Shown here: positions 45,826-57,153 of the stretch, piece by piece
Layout of the letters: each line of letters begins with the position of its first letter
How positions within the stretch are numbered: the stretch's first letter is position 1
Source: Nostoc linckia NIES-25
GTDB lineage: Bacteria; Cyanobacteriota; Cyanobacteriia; Cyanobacteriales; Nostocaceae
Assembly (NCBI RefSeq): GCF_002368035.1
Contig: NZ_AP018222.1
Coordinates: forward strand, 3,264,534 to 3,328,533
Direction: 5' to 3'
DNA: 64,000 bases
Notes under the pieces: generated by a model
The model's database searches: none
Seen by the model: the letters and a program-made list of their open reading frames with translations, nothing else
Told to the model about the DNA's origin: nothing
Program-made: the position numbers and the translations under genes

Positions 45826-46692
45826 GTGAAACTAGCAGTCTACGGAAAAGGTGGTATTGGCAAATCCACAACTAGCTGTAATATATCCGTCGCCCTAGCT
45901 AAACGTGGCAAGAAAGTGCTGCAAATTGGCTGCGACCCAAAACATGACAGCACCTTCACCCTGACAGGGTTTTTAATTCCCACAATTATCGACACCCTCC
46001 AAGAAAAAGATTATCACTACGAAGATGTCTGGCCAGAAGACGTGATTTATAAAGGCTACGGTGGTGTTGATTGCGTAGAGGCTGGTGGCCCGCCTGCGGG
46101 TGCTGGATGTGGCGGTTATGTCGTTGGCGAAACAGTAAAATTACTTAAAGAGCTTAACGCTTTTGATGAGTACGATGTAATTTTGTTTGACGTTCTCGGC
46201 GACGTAGTTTGCGGTGGATTTGCAGCGCCACTCAACTATGCAGATTACTGCCTGATTGTTACTGACAATGGCTTTGATGCGTTATTTGCTGCTAATCGCA
46301 TTGCTGCTTCAGTCCGGGAGAAAGCACGAACTCATCCATTGCGTTTAGCTGGGTTAATTGGCAATCGCACCTCGAAGCGCGACTTAATTGAAAAATATGT
46401 AGAAGCTGTGCCAATGCCAGTTCTAGAGGTTTTACCTTTGATTGAAGATATCCGCGTTTCTCGCGTTAAAGGTAAGACTTTGTTTGAAATGGCAGAGCAA
46501 GATCCTTCCCTGGACTACGTTTGCGATTACTATCTCAATATTGCCGACCAGATTTTGGCGCGTCCCGAAGGTGTTGTACCTAACGACTCACCAGATCGCG
46601 AATTGTTCTCTTTGTTGTCCGATTTTTATCTAAATCCGGGTAAACCCCAGGTTCCTAATTCCCAAGAGGAACTAGACTTGATGATTGTATAA
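45826..46692 (+). CDS. chlL: Light-independent protochlorophyllide reductase, iron protein ChlL
   Basis: The start is GTG at 45826 ([15 protein letters not shown]), preceded by AAGAGG; the upstream TTG extension is not conserved-looking. The 288-residue NifH-like ATPase has P-loop GKGGIGKST and two Cys that bind the bridging 4Fe-4S cluster ([11 protein letters not shown] and [12 protein letters not shown]). The ChlL dimer feeds electrons to the ChlN-ChlB catalytic component, reducing protochlorophyllide to chlorophyllide in the dark. It is followed by a DUF5331 gene and chlN on the same strand, the order seen in Nostoc relatives. chlB is not in the window. Confidence 0.98.
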   Translation: MKLAVYGKGGIGKSTTSCNISVALAKRGKKVLQIGCDPKHDSTFTLTGFLIPTIIDTLQEKDYHYEDVWPEDVIYKGYGGVDCVEAGGPPAGAGCGGYVVGETVKLLKELNAFDEYDVILFDVLGDVVCGGFAAPLNYADYCLIVTDNGFDALFAANRIAASVREKARTHPLRLAGLIGNRTSKRDLIEKYVEAVPMPVLEVLPLIEDIRVSRVKGKTLFEMAEQDPSLDYVCDYYLNIADQILARPEGVVPNDSPDRELFSLLSDFYLNPGKPQVPNSQEELDLMIV

Positions 46693-46724
46693 ATCACCAA
46701 GTTCTCAGGATGGGGGACAATAAC

Positions 46725-47516
46725 ATGGCATTCTTTCACAGCTTTACAGATTCATTAAAGCAAAAGTGGTTGCAATTTTTTCAAACAAATCGAGACTGGA
46801 TTACGCTCCACATGGAAGTGGAATCAGTCTACACGCCTGATGGCGGGAAGCGACCACCTTCTTACCTCATCCTGGGAGTAGTTAACGCGCTAGAACCAAA
46901 GTTAGCGCAATTGATGTTGCCCTTTGCCAAGCTTAATCCTGATGCTGATACCCTGATTGAAGTACTAGATTTGCACTTTGACCCAGATTTTGCTCTCGGT
47001 AATCGCTTCCAAGTCACACCAGAACAAGAGAATTATGTGCATAATGCCGTAGTTGCCATTGATGAAAGACTTGAAGATGAAACATTGACACATTCCCATA
47101 CAAATGGCTTTGAGTCGGTGGCAGTAGCTCAACAGTTCACAATGGTGGATTCCGATGATGAAAATCTGGCGTTAAGCGAGCCTGAGGAAAGTGGAAATGG
47201 CTTTGGTGATATTTCCTTAGCCAACGACGAAGGCTCAAAAGATGAGCCACTCCAAACCTCTAGTGTAGAAGCAGATGAATTTGGGGACATTACTTTCGAT
47301 GCAACAACAGCAGCAATGGAAGTAAAGCTGGATGATGACCAGGCACTTGAAGATAGTCCATTAGACGAAAATGCGTTTAGTGACGTGCTATCAGATGTCT
47401 GGGGTGATGAAACATCGCTACAAAAAGCTGAAGAAAATAACGATTTGTTAGGGGAAGAACTGCCTGCTGGCGTTTTTGATGAATCCGAAATTGCCCGTCT
47501 CTTCCCCAACGCTTAA
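46725..47516 (+). CDS. DUF5331 protein between chlL and chlN
   Basis: From the ATG at 46725 (MAFFHSFTDSLKQKWLQFFQ, preceded by GGGGGA) the product has 263 residues. The first 110 residues are the conserved DUF5331 region (WITLHMEVESVYTPDGGKRP, SYLILGVVNALEPKLAQLML). The remaining 150 residues are very acidic and Ser-rich, ending EIARLFPNA. Its fixed place between chlL and chlN in filamentous cyanobacteria suggests a link to dark chlorophyll synthesis, but no role is established. The upstream ATG at 46710 is an alternative. Confidence 0.85.
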   Translation: MAFFHSFTDSLKQKWLQFFQTNRDWITLHMEVESVYTPDGGKRPPSYLILGVVNALEPKLAQLMLPFAKLNPDADTLIEVLDLHFDPDFALGNRFQVTPEQENYVHNAVVAIDERLEDETLTHSHTNGFESVAVAQQFTMVDSDDENLALSEPEESGNGFGDISLANDEGSKDEPLQTSSVEADEFGDITFDATTAAMEVKLDDDQALEDSPLDENAFSDVLSDVWGDETSLQKAEENNDLLGEELPAGVFDESEIARLFPNA

Positions 47517-47548
47517 TTACTAAGTTAGGAGTTAAGAAAAGTTAGAGT

Positions 47549-47570
47549 AGAGACACGATTAATCGCGTCT
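47549..47570. repeat. Short palindromic repeat, family D copy 3
   Basis: AGAGACACGATTAATCGCGT, followed by TTAGGAGTTAAGAATTAAG units, lies in the 170-bp gap between the DUF5331 gene and chlN, so it would be transcribed within the operon. Confidence 0.75.
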
Positions 47571-47656
47571 GTACAAGAGTTAGGAGTTAAGAATTAAGAG
47601 TTAGTAATAAAAACTGATAATTCACAACTGATAACTGATAACTTAATTACTCCTAA

Positions 47657-49090
<1,434 letters not shown>

Positions 49091-49133
49091 GATTTGGGTT
49101 TTTATTAGGCAACACTATAAAACTATGTAAGAG

Positions 49134-49162
49134 AGGCGAAACTAGAAGTTCGCCTTTTTTTT
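49134..49162 (+). terminator. Rho-independent terminator after chlN
   Basis: AGGCGAA and TTCGCCT pair perfectly around an eight-base loop and are followed by eight T residues. It closes the chlL-DUF5331-chlN unit. Confidence 0.85.
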
Positions 49163-49209
49163 ATTTCACGCAGAAGCGCAGAGACGCAGAGTAAGAAAGA
49201 GAAGTTAAT

Positions 49210-50343
49210 TTAAATGGAAGGCTGTAAATTTAAGGGTTGGGATGGAATGATATACATCAATTCTGCACCTTCAGGTTTTACTTCTGTGGATGGAGTTAAT
49301 TTCAGCCAGTCGTGAAAGCTAATTCCTAGTTGAGAGATTGCTTGTACTTCTGTTTGATATGCTTCAAAACGGCGATTAGTTTCAATCATAGATTCTATCG
49401 CTTCCATAACTTTGGGAAGACGTTTATCTGCTTCCTGTTTTAAATCCTTATGATCTGGGCCGAACCAACCTCCTTGAACCTCATCACGACTTAAAATAGC
49501 TGGCGGTAGTGAATCAACCCATTTATATGTAGAATATAGCTCTTGTCCCATTTGAAATAAGTTGTTACGTTGCATCTCAAAAACAGCATTTTCATCTAAA
49601 TTAGGGTCAATCCATTGATAAATTCGCGTTAGCCTACGTAAATCTATCTGACCTTTGTAACAAGGCTGTAAGTATGCTGCTGGGTTACAAGTAAGTAGAA
49701 CGCCAATATATTTTTTAATACGTGAACGCAGAACTTTTGCTCCTTCTTGAAAGCGGTGAAGTGCTGTATCATGTTCTTCTAATTCTAGATAACAACGTGC
49801 TTCAGCTAAGTAGGCTAAAGATAAAGTAATCAAATATTCATCAATAATTTGGCTTTTTTGCTCAATTTCAATATCAGTGTATTCAGTATAAATATGTTCT
49901 GCTTCTAAAAAGCGATTAATAGCTTGTAATGCGCTGCTTCTACGATTTTCAGCTTTGGTCATCGTAAACGCATTAGTCGCTAATTCGATTGCAGCGCGAA
50001 AATTAGCATAGAAGCTAAGGTCTATTTTACGGTTGATATTATTTAACAGTTTTTGTGCTTTATGTAAGCGTTGTTCTAATTCCTTAAGCCTTCGTGCTAT
50101 TACAATAAAGCCTATAACTGAAACACCAAGGTTAAGCATACTAGCTACACTAGTTACCTGCAAAGTTGAAGTAAGTTCCTCTAACTGATTTCCATTAGAA
50201 TTATTTGCTTCCCGTAACCAACTAACGATTTGTTTTGTCTTTACATTTCTAATTACACCCCCAACTCGTTCAAAAGTTCCATCTGCTAGCCCTTTGACAA
50301 TCCAATCAGCAAGCATAAAGGTTGCTGTCACCGCTAAACTCAT
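49210..50343 (-). CDS. Membrane-anchored coiled-coil/helical-repeat protein, unknown
   Basis: This 377-residue protein has one clear membrane helix near 67-83 (ASMLNLGVSVIGFIVIARRL) followed directly by a coiled coil (LKELEQRLHKAQKLLNNINR). A helical-repeat region of TPR-like character follows (about 110-220: SALQAINRFLEAEHIYTEYT, LAEARCYLELEEHDTALHRF), then a C-terminal helical domain. No catalytic motif is visible. I do not recognise the family. Such membrane helix plus coil plus repeat proteins often act as sensors or scaffolds. It stands alone, convergent with chlN. Confidence 0.65.
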   Translation of the reverse strand: MSLAVTATFMLADWIVKGLADGTFERVGGVIRNVKTKQIVSWLREANNSNGNQLEELTSTLQVTSVASMLNLGVSVIGFIVIARRLKELEQRLHKAQKLLNNINRKIDLSFYANFRAAIELATNAFTMTKAENRRSSALQAINRFLEAEHIYTEYTDIEIEQKSQIIDEYLITLSLAYLAEARCYLELEEHDTALHRFQEGAKVLRSRIKKYIGVLLTCNPAAYLQPCYKGQIDLRRLTRIYQWIDPNLDENAVFEMQRNNLFQMGQELYSTYKWVDSLPPAILSRDEVQGGWFGPDHKDLKQEADKRLPKVMEAIESMIETNRRFEAYQTEVQAISQLGISFHDWLKLTPSTEVKPEGAELMYIIPSQPLNLQPSI

Positions 50344-50705
50344 AATTTTCTCCTAATTGGTAAATTCTCAGCAGCAGGATGTATGTTAGCAATAACGTGC
50401 TTTGTCTGTATGCAGCCAATACCTGTGCTTTATTCAGTATTCCCAATTTGAATTCTATTTTGGCTAATAACGATCGCTACTTTTAAAAACCTCAGAATAA
50501 AGATGGCGATCGCTAAAATCTCATCTCAGTCAAACACAGTTACAATAAAGTAAAGATTAGAGTAAATACCAATTATGCTTAGTGAAATTTGTTAATCTGA
50601 AATATCATTATGAATAATAAAAATTATTGAGGTTAGGATATTATTTTATTTGAGGCGATCGCTCTTTTTTAACGAACTACCCCAGACGTAGAGGACGGGA
50701 AACAG
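50344..50705. other. Intergenic region
   Basis: Divergent promoter region between the membrane coiled-coil gene and a small protein gene. AT-rich with two HIP1-related sites; nothing else was recognised. Confidence 0.45.
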
Positions 50706-50936
50706 ATGAATAAAACACCCTCTCCACATGAAAGTCAGCAAATGCTGAAGTGGTTGAATCAGAATCGCCAAATGTTATTAGATTTATATAAAAATCAATA
50801 TATTGCTTACAATGCCGATGGGTTAATCGCTCACAGTGAAAATTTGCGTGAAGTTTTCAAATTAGCAGAAGCTTCAAACCAGATATTTGCAATTTACTTA
50901 GTTCCGCGTCGCACTGCTTCTATCGAGATTTTATAA
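50706..50936 (+). CDS. Small hypothetical protein
   Basis: This 76-residue soluble protein has the pattern QYIAYNADGLIAHSENLREV followed by FAIYLVPRRTASIEIL. It resembles short cyanobacterial proteins of the DUF5678 type (a YVAYNxxGLIAHGENL-like core), an assignment from memory. The function is unknown. Its 3' end overlaps the end of the convergent LysR gene by 6 bp. Confidence 0.65.
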   Translation: MNKTPSPHESQQMLKWLNQNRQMLLDLYKNQYIAYNADGLIAHSENLREVFKLAEASNQIFAIYLVPRRTASIEIL

Positions 50937-51821
50937 ATTTCGGTTTCGTACTTGAACCATTTGCAAAAACTCTTGGAGAACAGGCGTCATATCTTCTTCC
51001 CGCCATACTATAGCCGTTTCTACTAATGGTGTTTTCTCCTCGAAATTACGATAAACTACACCAGTTCTTTGAAGATTTTGCAACGAAGACGGCACGATCG
51101 CAATTCCCATTCCCGCTGAAACTAACCCGATAATTGTCTGCATTTGAATCGCTTCTTGAGTCACTTTCGGGCTAAAATTCCCTTGCTGACAAAGGCTCAC
51201 AATTTGGTCGTAAAGTCCAGAGCCTAAATGCCGAGGAAATACGATCAAGTTTTCGTTGATTAGCGATCGCACTGAAATTTTTTCTCCTTCGGCTAAAGGA
51301 TGAGTTTCCGCCAAAGCCACAATTAAAGCTTCTTGCTGAATGCACTTTTGATTGAGTGTATTATCTTCCAAAGGTGGATGAGCAAAGCCTACATGAATGC
51401 GGCTTTCTTGTAGCGATCGCTCTTGTTCAGTTGTAGTTAATTCCTGCAAAATCAACTCTACTTCGGGAAACTCTTCTCGAAATTGTCGCAAAATTACAGG
51501 AAGCAAATTATAGGTTACCAAACTGGTAAACCCAATTCGTAATTGTCCCTTTTCCCCTCTGCCAATTTTTTGAGTTAGCTCGATTGCTTTTTGGAGTTGA
51601 GCTAAAAGCTGATAAGCTTCTTGCAAAAATACTTGTCCGGCTTCGGTTAGTTGCACCTGTCGCTTAGTTTTGCGGTGAAACAGTTCTACTCCCAATTGCG
51701 CCTCTAGTTGCTGAATTTGCTGGCTTAACGGCGGTTGAGCAATATGCAGTCGTTCGGCGGCTCTACTGAAGTGGAGTTCTTCAGCCACAGCGATAAAGTA
51801 GCGCAGATGTCGTAATTCCAT
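50931..51821 (-). CDS. LysR-type transcriptional regulator
   Basis: From the ATG at 51821 the protein has 296 residues: MELRHLRYFIAVAEELHFSR, the winged HTH (AAERLHIAQPPLSQQIQQLE), and a periplasmic-binding-like effector domain (about 90-290). The longer open frame upstream reads the 3' end of the neighbouring ATPase gene and is not real. It lies 61 bp after the ATPase gene bgtA on the same strand, so it may be the last gene of the transporter operon and regulate it; this is inference. The effector ligand is unknown. Confidence 0.92.
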   Translation of the reverse strand: MELRHLRYFIAVAEELHFSRAAERLHIAQPPLSQQIQQLEAQLGVELFHRKTKRQVQLTEAGQVFLQEAYQLLAQLQKAIELTQKIGRGEKGQLRIGFTSLVTYNLLPVILRQFREEFPEVELILQELTTTEQERSLQESRIHVGFAHPPLEDNTLNQKCIQQEALIVALAETHPLAEGEKISVRSLINENLIVFPRHLGSGLYDQIVSLCQQGNFSPKVTQEAIQMQTIIGLVSAGMGIAIVPSSLQNLQRTGVVYRNFEEKTPLVETAIVWREEDMTPVLQEFLQMVQVRNRNL

Positions 51822-51882
51822 ATAAGGGATAGAAGTGAAACGCAAAGGGGCGCAGAGGTAAGCGCAAAGGAGGGCAGAGGTT

Positions 51883-52626
51883 TTAGAGAATTTGTGATAA
51901 AAATTTGCGGGTTCTTTCTTCTTTAGGGTTGGTGAAAAAGGTGTCAGGGGTGGCTGATTCGACGAGAGTACCGCTATCCATGAGGATAACTCGGTCGGCG
52001 ACTTCGCGGGCAAATCCAACTTCGTGGGTGACCACTACCATTGTCATTCCATCACGGGCAAGACTTCGCATGACATCCAATACTTCGCGTACCATTTCTG
52101 GATCTAAGGCTGAGGTGGGTTCATCAAACAACATTATTTTAGGTTGCATAGCTAAAGCACGAGCGATCGCTACGCGTTGCTGTTGTCCCCCAGATAACTG
52201 TCCTGGATATTTGTGTGCTTGTTCTAAAATGCCTACTCTTTCTAGTAGTTTCATCGCCGATTCTTGAGCTTGGATTTTTGGCGATCGCCTTACCCAAATT
52301 GGCGCCAAAGTAATATTTTGCAATACCGTCAAATGGGGAAATAAATTAAACTGTTGAAATACCATTCCCACTTCTCTACGAATTGCTTCAATATTTCGTA
52401 AGTCATGGCTCAGAGTAATACCATCAATTTCAATTTTTCCTTGTTGGTATTCTTCTAAAGCATTGAACGTGCGAATAAAAGTAGACTTACCAGAACCAGA
52501 AGGCCCCATTAAAACTACAACTTCTTTCCGATTTACTGTCAAACTCACACCCTGGAGAGCGTGGAATTTGCCATACCACTTGTGAACATTTTCAGCAATT
52601 ATTATCGGTTTTTGGTCTGTTGACAC
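51883..52626 (-). CDS. bgtA: Amino-acid ABC transporter ATPase (BgtA-like)
   Basis: This 247-residue ATPase has Walker [10 protein letters not shown], signature [15 protein letters not shown], Walker [15 protein letters not shown] and switch His VTHEVGFA, typical of polar amino-acid uptake (GlnQ/AapP) ATPases. It follows natH by 82 bp in the order binding protein - permease - permease - ATPase. In Anabaena the BgtA ATPase serves the N-II acidic/neutral amino-acid system and also a basic amino-acid system; the symbol is assigned by that gene order. Confidence 0.88.
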   Translation of the reverse strand: MSTDQKPIIIAENVHKWYGKFHALQGVSLTVNRKEVVVLMGPSGSGKSTFIRTFNALEEYQQGKIEIDGITLSHDLRNIEAIRREVGMVFQQFNLFPHLTVLQNITLAPIWVRRSPKIQAQESAMKLLERVGILEQAHKYPGQLSGGQQQRVAIARALAMQPKIMLFDEPTSALDPEMVREVLDVMRSLARDGMTMVVVTHEVGFAREVADRVILMDSGTLVESATPDTFFTNPKEERTRKFLSQIL

Positions 52627-52707
52627 AGATATAGACCTCCTAAATTTTTTGTAAGCTAATAGAGTGAATATGAATTAATGATGTTTGTTTTTTAAATAAT
52701 ATAACTA

Positions 52708-53856
52708 CTAATTTAACTGCTTTTCTAAACGCCGAGAAGCTAGCGACATTGAGTAACAAAATATCCAATAAATCAATCCAATAAATAAATAGACTTCTGC
52801 ATAGCGAGCGAGAAATTCTGGCTGTGCCAAAATAGAACGGGCAATACCTGTGAGTTCTACTAATCCCAGTAAAGATAAAAGTGAAGTGTCTTTAAATAAG
52901 CCGATAAATTGACCGACGATCGCAGGAATCACCGCACGTAAAGCTTGAGGCAAAACAATTAATAAAACCACCAAGCCTGTATTTAATCCTAATGCTTTTG
53001 CGGCTTCAACTTGTCCCCGTGGAATTGATTGAAGTCCACCGCGTACATTTTCTGCCATGTAAGCAGCACTAAATAAAACCAATCCAGCAATTCCTCGCAA
53101 CACCCGATCTAAACGTACATCTGCTGGTAAAAACAAGGGAAGCATTACTTGAGCAAGGAACAAAATGCCAATCAATGGGACTCCTCTAATGATTTCAATG
53201 TAGAGGATAGAAAACCAACGAACGATCGGTAAATCACTTGTTCGCCCTAAAGCCAGTAAAATCCCAATGGGAAAGGAAAGCACGATACTAACTGCTGCCA
53301 TCAATAGGGTAAGTAGCAAACCATTCCACAAATTAGTCGGTACCGATTGCAATCCAAATCCACCACCAATTAGCCACAAAATAACAGGAAAAGATAATAA
53401 CCATAATAGTGAAAGCCAAGGAGTTAGTACTTCAGCAAATTTTCTTCCAATCCCAAAAAATGCAAATATGAAAACTGCAATTAATAGTAACTGCAAGCGG
53501 TAGATAAGATCTAGTGGCAAAATAACTAATAAAAGACAGAATCCAAACGTAAAAAATGCAATTTTCCGTTTTGTTAACTTTTGCTTGTTAAAGAATACAC
53601 CCCCTGTAATAGCGGTTAAAATTGCAGCGATCGCCAGCACACTCCAAGCTCGCCAATATAGTGTTTGAGGAAACCTCCCAACTAAAAATAAACGTAAATT
53701 AACTTGAATTACTTCCCATTGTGCTTGAGTCGTTGCCCAAGTTATCACTCCTCGTGCTACCCAAAACAACAATACCAAACAGACAACAGTTAACAAGGTG
53801 TTGTACCAAGTACTGAATAGGTTTTTACGCAACCAAGTCAATTTGTCATTAGTCAT
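52708..53856 (-). CDS. natH: Amino-acid ABC transporter permease (NatH/AapM-like)
   Basis: This 382-residue protein has about eight hydrophobic helices and the inner-membrane permease EAA loop (YMAENVRGGLQSIPRGQVEA, then AKALGL). The long N-terminal half before the permease domain (about 1-170) matches AapM/BztC-type subunits, which are longer than typical HisM. It forms the channel with NatG. Confidence 0.88.
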   Translation of the reverse strand: MTNDKLTWLRKNLFSTWYNTLLTVVCLVLLFWVARGVITWATTQAQWEVIQVNLRLFLVGRFPQTLYWRAWSVLAIAAILTAITGGVFFNKQKLTKRKIAFFTFGFCLLLVILPLDLIYRLQLLLIAVFIFAFFGIGRKFAEVLTPWLSLLWLLSFPVILWLIGGGFGLQSVPTNLWNGLLLTLLMAAVSIVLSFPIGILLALGRTSDLPIVRWFSILYIEIIRGVPLIGILFLAQVMLPLFLPADVRLDRVLRGIAGLVLFSAAYMAENVRGGLQSIPRGQVEAAKALGLNTGLVVLLIVLPQALRAVIPAIVGQFIGLFKDTSLLSLLGLVELTGIARSILAQPEFLARYAEVYLFIGLIYWIFCYSMSLASRRLEKQLN

Positions 53857-53902
53857 TTGTTTTTCTTTGCGTCCCCGCGTCTTTGTATTTTTCCTAACTT
53901 CC

Positions 53903-54808
53903 TCATCTCTCTTTGATTTGCACGCTGCGATTAAACAAATTCATTACTAAAGAGATACTCAAACTTAGAATGAGATAGGTAAGCATAATTATTAATATTA
54001 CTTCTACGGCTCTGCCAGTTTGGTTAAAAGTGGCGGAACCGACAAAATAAATATCAGGGTAGCCGATGGCGATCGCTAAACTAGAATTTTTCATCAAGTT
54101 CAGATATTGACTCGTCAACGGCGGAATAATTACCCGCAAAGCTTGGGGAAAAATCACCAGTCGCATCACCAACCCTGGTTTTAATCCTAGCGATCGCGCT
54201 GCTTCCCATTGTCCCTGAGATACCGATCGAATTCCACCTCGGACAATTTCTGCTATAAACGCACCCGTGTAAAAAGTTAATCCCAACAGCAAAGCGGAAA
54301 ACTCTGGTGATAGAGTAAACCAAGGCAGTTCTAAACCACTTTGACTCAGGCTAATAAAACCCCAAAGAGATATTTTATTTTCGGTTTTCGGGAAACTAAG
54401 AAAAACAGCAAAGTACCAAAATAACAATTGCAGCAATAAGGGCGTATTCCGGAAAATTTCCACATAAACTAAAGTGATATTCCGCACCAACCAATTGTCA
54501 GAAAGTCGGGCAATTCCAGCAGCGATCCCTACAATTGTCGTGAGAAAGATTCCAGCGATCGCCACTCGCAAAGAGTTAATTAAACCCACCCATAAAGCTC
54601 GGCTGTAAGTATCAGTTGGTTTGTAGCTAATCGCCGTTTCACCGATATCAAAAGAACCTTGCTGGTTGAGAAAATCAAATCCAAACTGAATGCCCAATTG
54701 CTGCAAATTGCGGTTAAGATTTTCCCATAGTATAACTACTAAAACTGCTGTTAAAAATACTGCAAAAAATTGCCCAGCAATTCTCCAAAAACGGTAGTCA
54801 TTAATCAT
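53903..54808 (-). CDS. natG: Amino-acid ABC transporter permease (NatG/AapQ-like)
   Basis: The 301-residue permease has the EAA loop AEIVRGGIRSVSQGQWEAAR followed by SLGLKPG. A periplasmic insert lies between the first and second membrane helices (NRNLQQLGIQFGFDFLNQQG), as in AapQ/BztB. 87 bp separate it from natF, including a short heptamer tract (TTAGTCA units). Confidence 0.88.
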   Translation of the reverse strand: MINDYRFWRIAGQFFAVFLTAVLVVILWENLNRNLQQLGIQFGFDFLNQQGSFDIGETAISYKPTDTYSRALWVGLINSLRVAIAGIFLTTIVGIAAGIARLSDNWLVRNITLVYVEIFRNTPLLLQLLFWYFAVFLSFPKTENKISLWGFISLSQSGLELPWFTLSPEFSALLLGLTFYTGAFIAEIVRGGIRSVSQGQWEAARSLGLKPGLVMRLVIFPQALRVIIPPLTSQYLNLMKNSSLAIAIGYPDIYFVGSATFNQTGRAVEVILIIMLTYLILSLSISLVMNLFNRSVQIKER

Positions 54809-54895
54809 GAGTTATTAGTCATTAGTCATTAGTCATTGGGGATTGGTAATTGATAATTCAAACTTTATCCATTACCCAGTTCCCATTTCCTACTC

Positions 54896-55984
54896 CTACC
54901 GAAACGGCGGAGAGTAAAGTAGTCCGCCTTTATTCCAGAGTTGATTTTGACCGCGAGCTAGATTAAGTTTTGTTTTGGGGCCGAGGTTGCGATCGTAAAT
55001 TTCAGCATAGTTGCCGACGTGCCTAATTATTCGTGCGGCAAAGTCGTTTGTTAAGCCGAGTCCTTCACCAAGGTTGCCTTCTGTTCCTAAAAAGCGCTTA
55101 ATGTCTGGGTCGTTACTAGCGGCTAACTGACCTACATTCTGGGAATTAATGCCCAATTCTTCAGCTTTTACTAAAGAATAAACCACCCATTTCAAGACAT
55201 CACCCAGCCTAATGTCTCCTTTAGCTACTGCTGGCGCAAGAGGTTCTGAAGAAATCACTTCTTCAAGAATTACATTGTCTTGTGCGTTGGGTAGGGTTGT
55301 GCGCCGAGAAACCAACGCCGAACGATCGGCCGTGATCCCATCACAACGCCCTTGAGCATAGGTGGCAAAAGTAACATTAACGTCTTCAAATACAACAGGT
55401 TTGTAAGCGATGCCTCTTTTCCGCATTTGGTCTGCTAAGTTCTGTTCGGTAGTAGTGCCCGTTTGAACGCAAATAGCTTTATCTTTTAAATCTGCCAGGG
55501 ATTTAATATTGCTATTTTTGCGAACCATGATGCTTTGTCCGTCGTAAAATACCACGGGTGCAAATTCTAAACCTACTGAAGTATCGCGACTTAGAGTCCA
55601 GGTAGTATTACGGCTAAGAACGTCTACTTCCCCAGTTTGCAAAGCTGTAAAACGCTCTTTGGCATTGAGATTGCGAAATTCTACTGCATCTGGTTTGTCA
55701 AACAAAGCAGCTGCCATCGCCCTGCAAATATCTACATCAATGCCACTGTATTTCCCGTCGCTTCCCACAAAGCTGAAGCCTGGGATTTCACCACTAACAC
55801 CGCAAATTAACTGACTGCGGCTTTTAATAGTATTCAAACGATTTCGAGTTCCTGGTACTGGTGGATTACTATCTGGGTTGCTGGCTGTATTTGTTGTTTG
55901 CCCTGACCCTCCACCACAAGCAGTAATAGCAAAGATTAGAGGGGCGATCGCTACAATGAAACCTGATTTATACATAAACTTCAT
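54896..55984 (-). CDS. natF: Periplasmic amino-acid-binding lipoprotein (NatF/AapJ-like)
   Basis: The 362-residue protein has a lipoprotein signal ending FAITAC-GGG (Cys23) and then a type-2 periplasmic binding domain: LICGVSGEIPGFSFVGSDGK, YSGIDVDICRAMAAALFD, and TWTLSRDTSVGLEFAPVVFY, the last characteristic of the AapJ/BztA family. It captures neutral and acidic amino acids for the NatG-NatH-BgtA complex. A GTA-N8-TAC motif lies just upstream of the start. Confidence 0.9.
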   Translation of the reverse strand: MKFMYKSGFIVAIAPLIFAITACGGGSGQTTNTASNPDSNPPVPGTRNRLNTIKSRSQLICGVSGEIPGFSFVGSDGKYSGIDVDICRAMAAALFDKPDAVEFRNLNAKERFTALQTGEVDVLSRNTTWTLSRDTSVGLEFAPVVFYDGQSIMVRKNSNIKSLADLKDKAICVQTGTTTEQNLADQMRKRGIAYKPVVFEDVNVTFATYAQGRCDGITADRSALVSRRTTLPNAQDNVILEEVISSEPLAPAVAKGDIRLGDVLKWVVYSLVKAEELGINSQNVGQLAASNDPDIKRFLGTEGNLGEGLGLTNDFAARIIRHVGNYAEIYDRNLGPKTKLNLARGQNQLWNKGGLLYSPPFR

Positions 55985-56518
55985 AGTTACTAGACAATAA
56001 AAATGTATTATTCACTACAATCATTTTCTTAAAAACAATTTCTTGCTTGTCATATAAAACTCTACCAGCCTCCGGGCTATTTTTTTTCACCCTTAAAAGC
56101 CGTAGTTGAAGTTTTAACTGATTTTTTAAAAGCCTCAGATAATTTGTGCAAGTTGCCTCAATTTAGCTTGAACTTTTCACTTTTATTTAAAATCCTCTGA
56201 GCATACTTGATAGCAATCTGTTTATCAAACCTAGAAGATAATATGAAAATTTCACTGATATTAATTCTATATTTTTCACTACGTAAAACTTGGTAGCAAG
56301 CAACTATTGGATCTTTAATAATCAACAAAAGATCGCAGAAAATAATATTCACATCCCAGCATGAAAATCTCTTTTTCCTATCTCCAATGCCGTATGCCCC
56401 ATGCCCCATGCCCAATACCTAATTCATCCATAAGTAGCCACACTAACTCAAACTACTACCACTCGCAGGTTAAACTAGGTCTGGTAACAGCTGCTCCAGC
56501 ATTCCTTATGAGGCTTTT
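55985..56518. other. Divergent intergenic region upstream of natF
   Basis: It contains the NtcA-like motif at 56005-56018 and a weak hairpin with a T run near 56069-56091 (AGCC-TCCG-GGCT then ATTTTTTTT). A minus-strand open frame of 85 codons near 56158-56415 begins in CCCATGCCC-type repeats and shows no family features. Confidence 0.5.
56005..56018. promoter_or_regulatory. NtcA-type box GTA-N8-TAC upstream of natF
   Basis: The palindromic half-sites GTA and TAC with exact 8-bp spacing match the NtcA consensus for nitrogen control. The box lies only 20 bp from the natF ATG, too near for the usual activated arrangement with a -10 box 22 bp downstream. It would fit repression, an upstream second promoter, or chance. 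Confidence 0.35.
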
Positions 56519-57076
56519 ATGGGAGCTAACCTCAAACAAATTGCCAAGTACTTAGATAACCTTGGTTGGGACTACCGTTTTGATGATGAAGAAGACCGGA
56601 TTATAACAGGTGTGGAAGCTGATAACTTAGAAGATTTTCTAATAGTTGTTCAGTTGGATGAAGAAGGAAAATTTTTTCGGGTATTTGCACCTCAAGTTCT
56701 GTCAGGAATTCAAGACCATCCTCACAAGGGAGCTATCCTACAGACAATGCTTGCCATTTCCTGGGAAACCAAAATGTTGCAGTGGGAGTATGACCCATCC
56801 GATGGTGAAATCCGTGCCATTATTGAGTTTCCTCTGGAAGACTCAATTCTCACAGAAAAGCAATTTCACCGTTGTCTGAGTGGATTAATTCAGATTGTAG
56901 ATGGCATAGCGATCCCTCGCTTGAAAGAAGTTATGGAAACAGGCCTCGATCCGGGAAATATAGAACTTGGAGAAAGATTATTACTTAGTATCCAAGAAGA
57001 AGCTCCAGGATTGCTAGATTTACTGGAGAAGGCAATGGAAGCACGAAAAAAACGAGGAAGTTTTCCCAACGAGTGA
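56519..57076 (+). CDS. YbjN-domain (T3SS-chaperone-like fold) protein
   Basis: The 185-residue soluble protein follows the YbjN pattern: IAKYLDNLGWDYRFDDEEDR, then FLIVVQLDEEGKFFRVFAPQ, and later LQWEYDPSDGEIRAIIEFPL. Such proteins have a secretion-chaperone-like fold but no settled function in cyanobacteria. It is followed on the same strand by the DUF3318 gene (77 bp). Confidence 0.78.
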   Translation: MGANLKQIAKYLDNLGWDYRFDDEEDRIITGVEADNLEDFLIVVQLDEEGKFFRVFAPQVLSGIQDHPHKGAILQTMLAISWETKMLQWEYDPSDGEIRAIIEFPLEDSILTEKQFHRCLSGLIQIVDGIAIPRLKEVMETGLDPGNIELGERLLLSIQEEAPGLLDLLEKAMEARKKRGSFPNE

Positions 57077-57153
57077 GACGGATCGTTACTGAAATAGCTA
57101 TACTCCAAAGTGATACCCTCACTATATACTGAAATTTTCTGGGGCTGGATATT

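Noticed and set aside
50931..52019. LysR protein with a 66-residue N-terminal extension
   Set aside because: The extension overlaps the ATPase gene and repeats; the conserved LysR start MELRHLRYF is at 51821.
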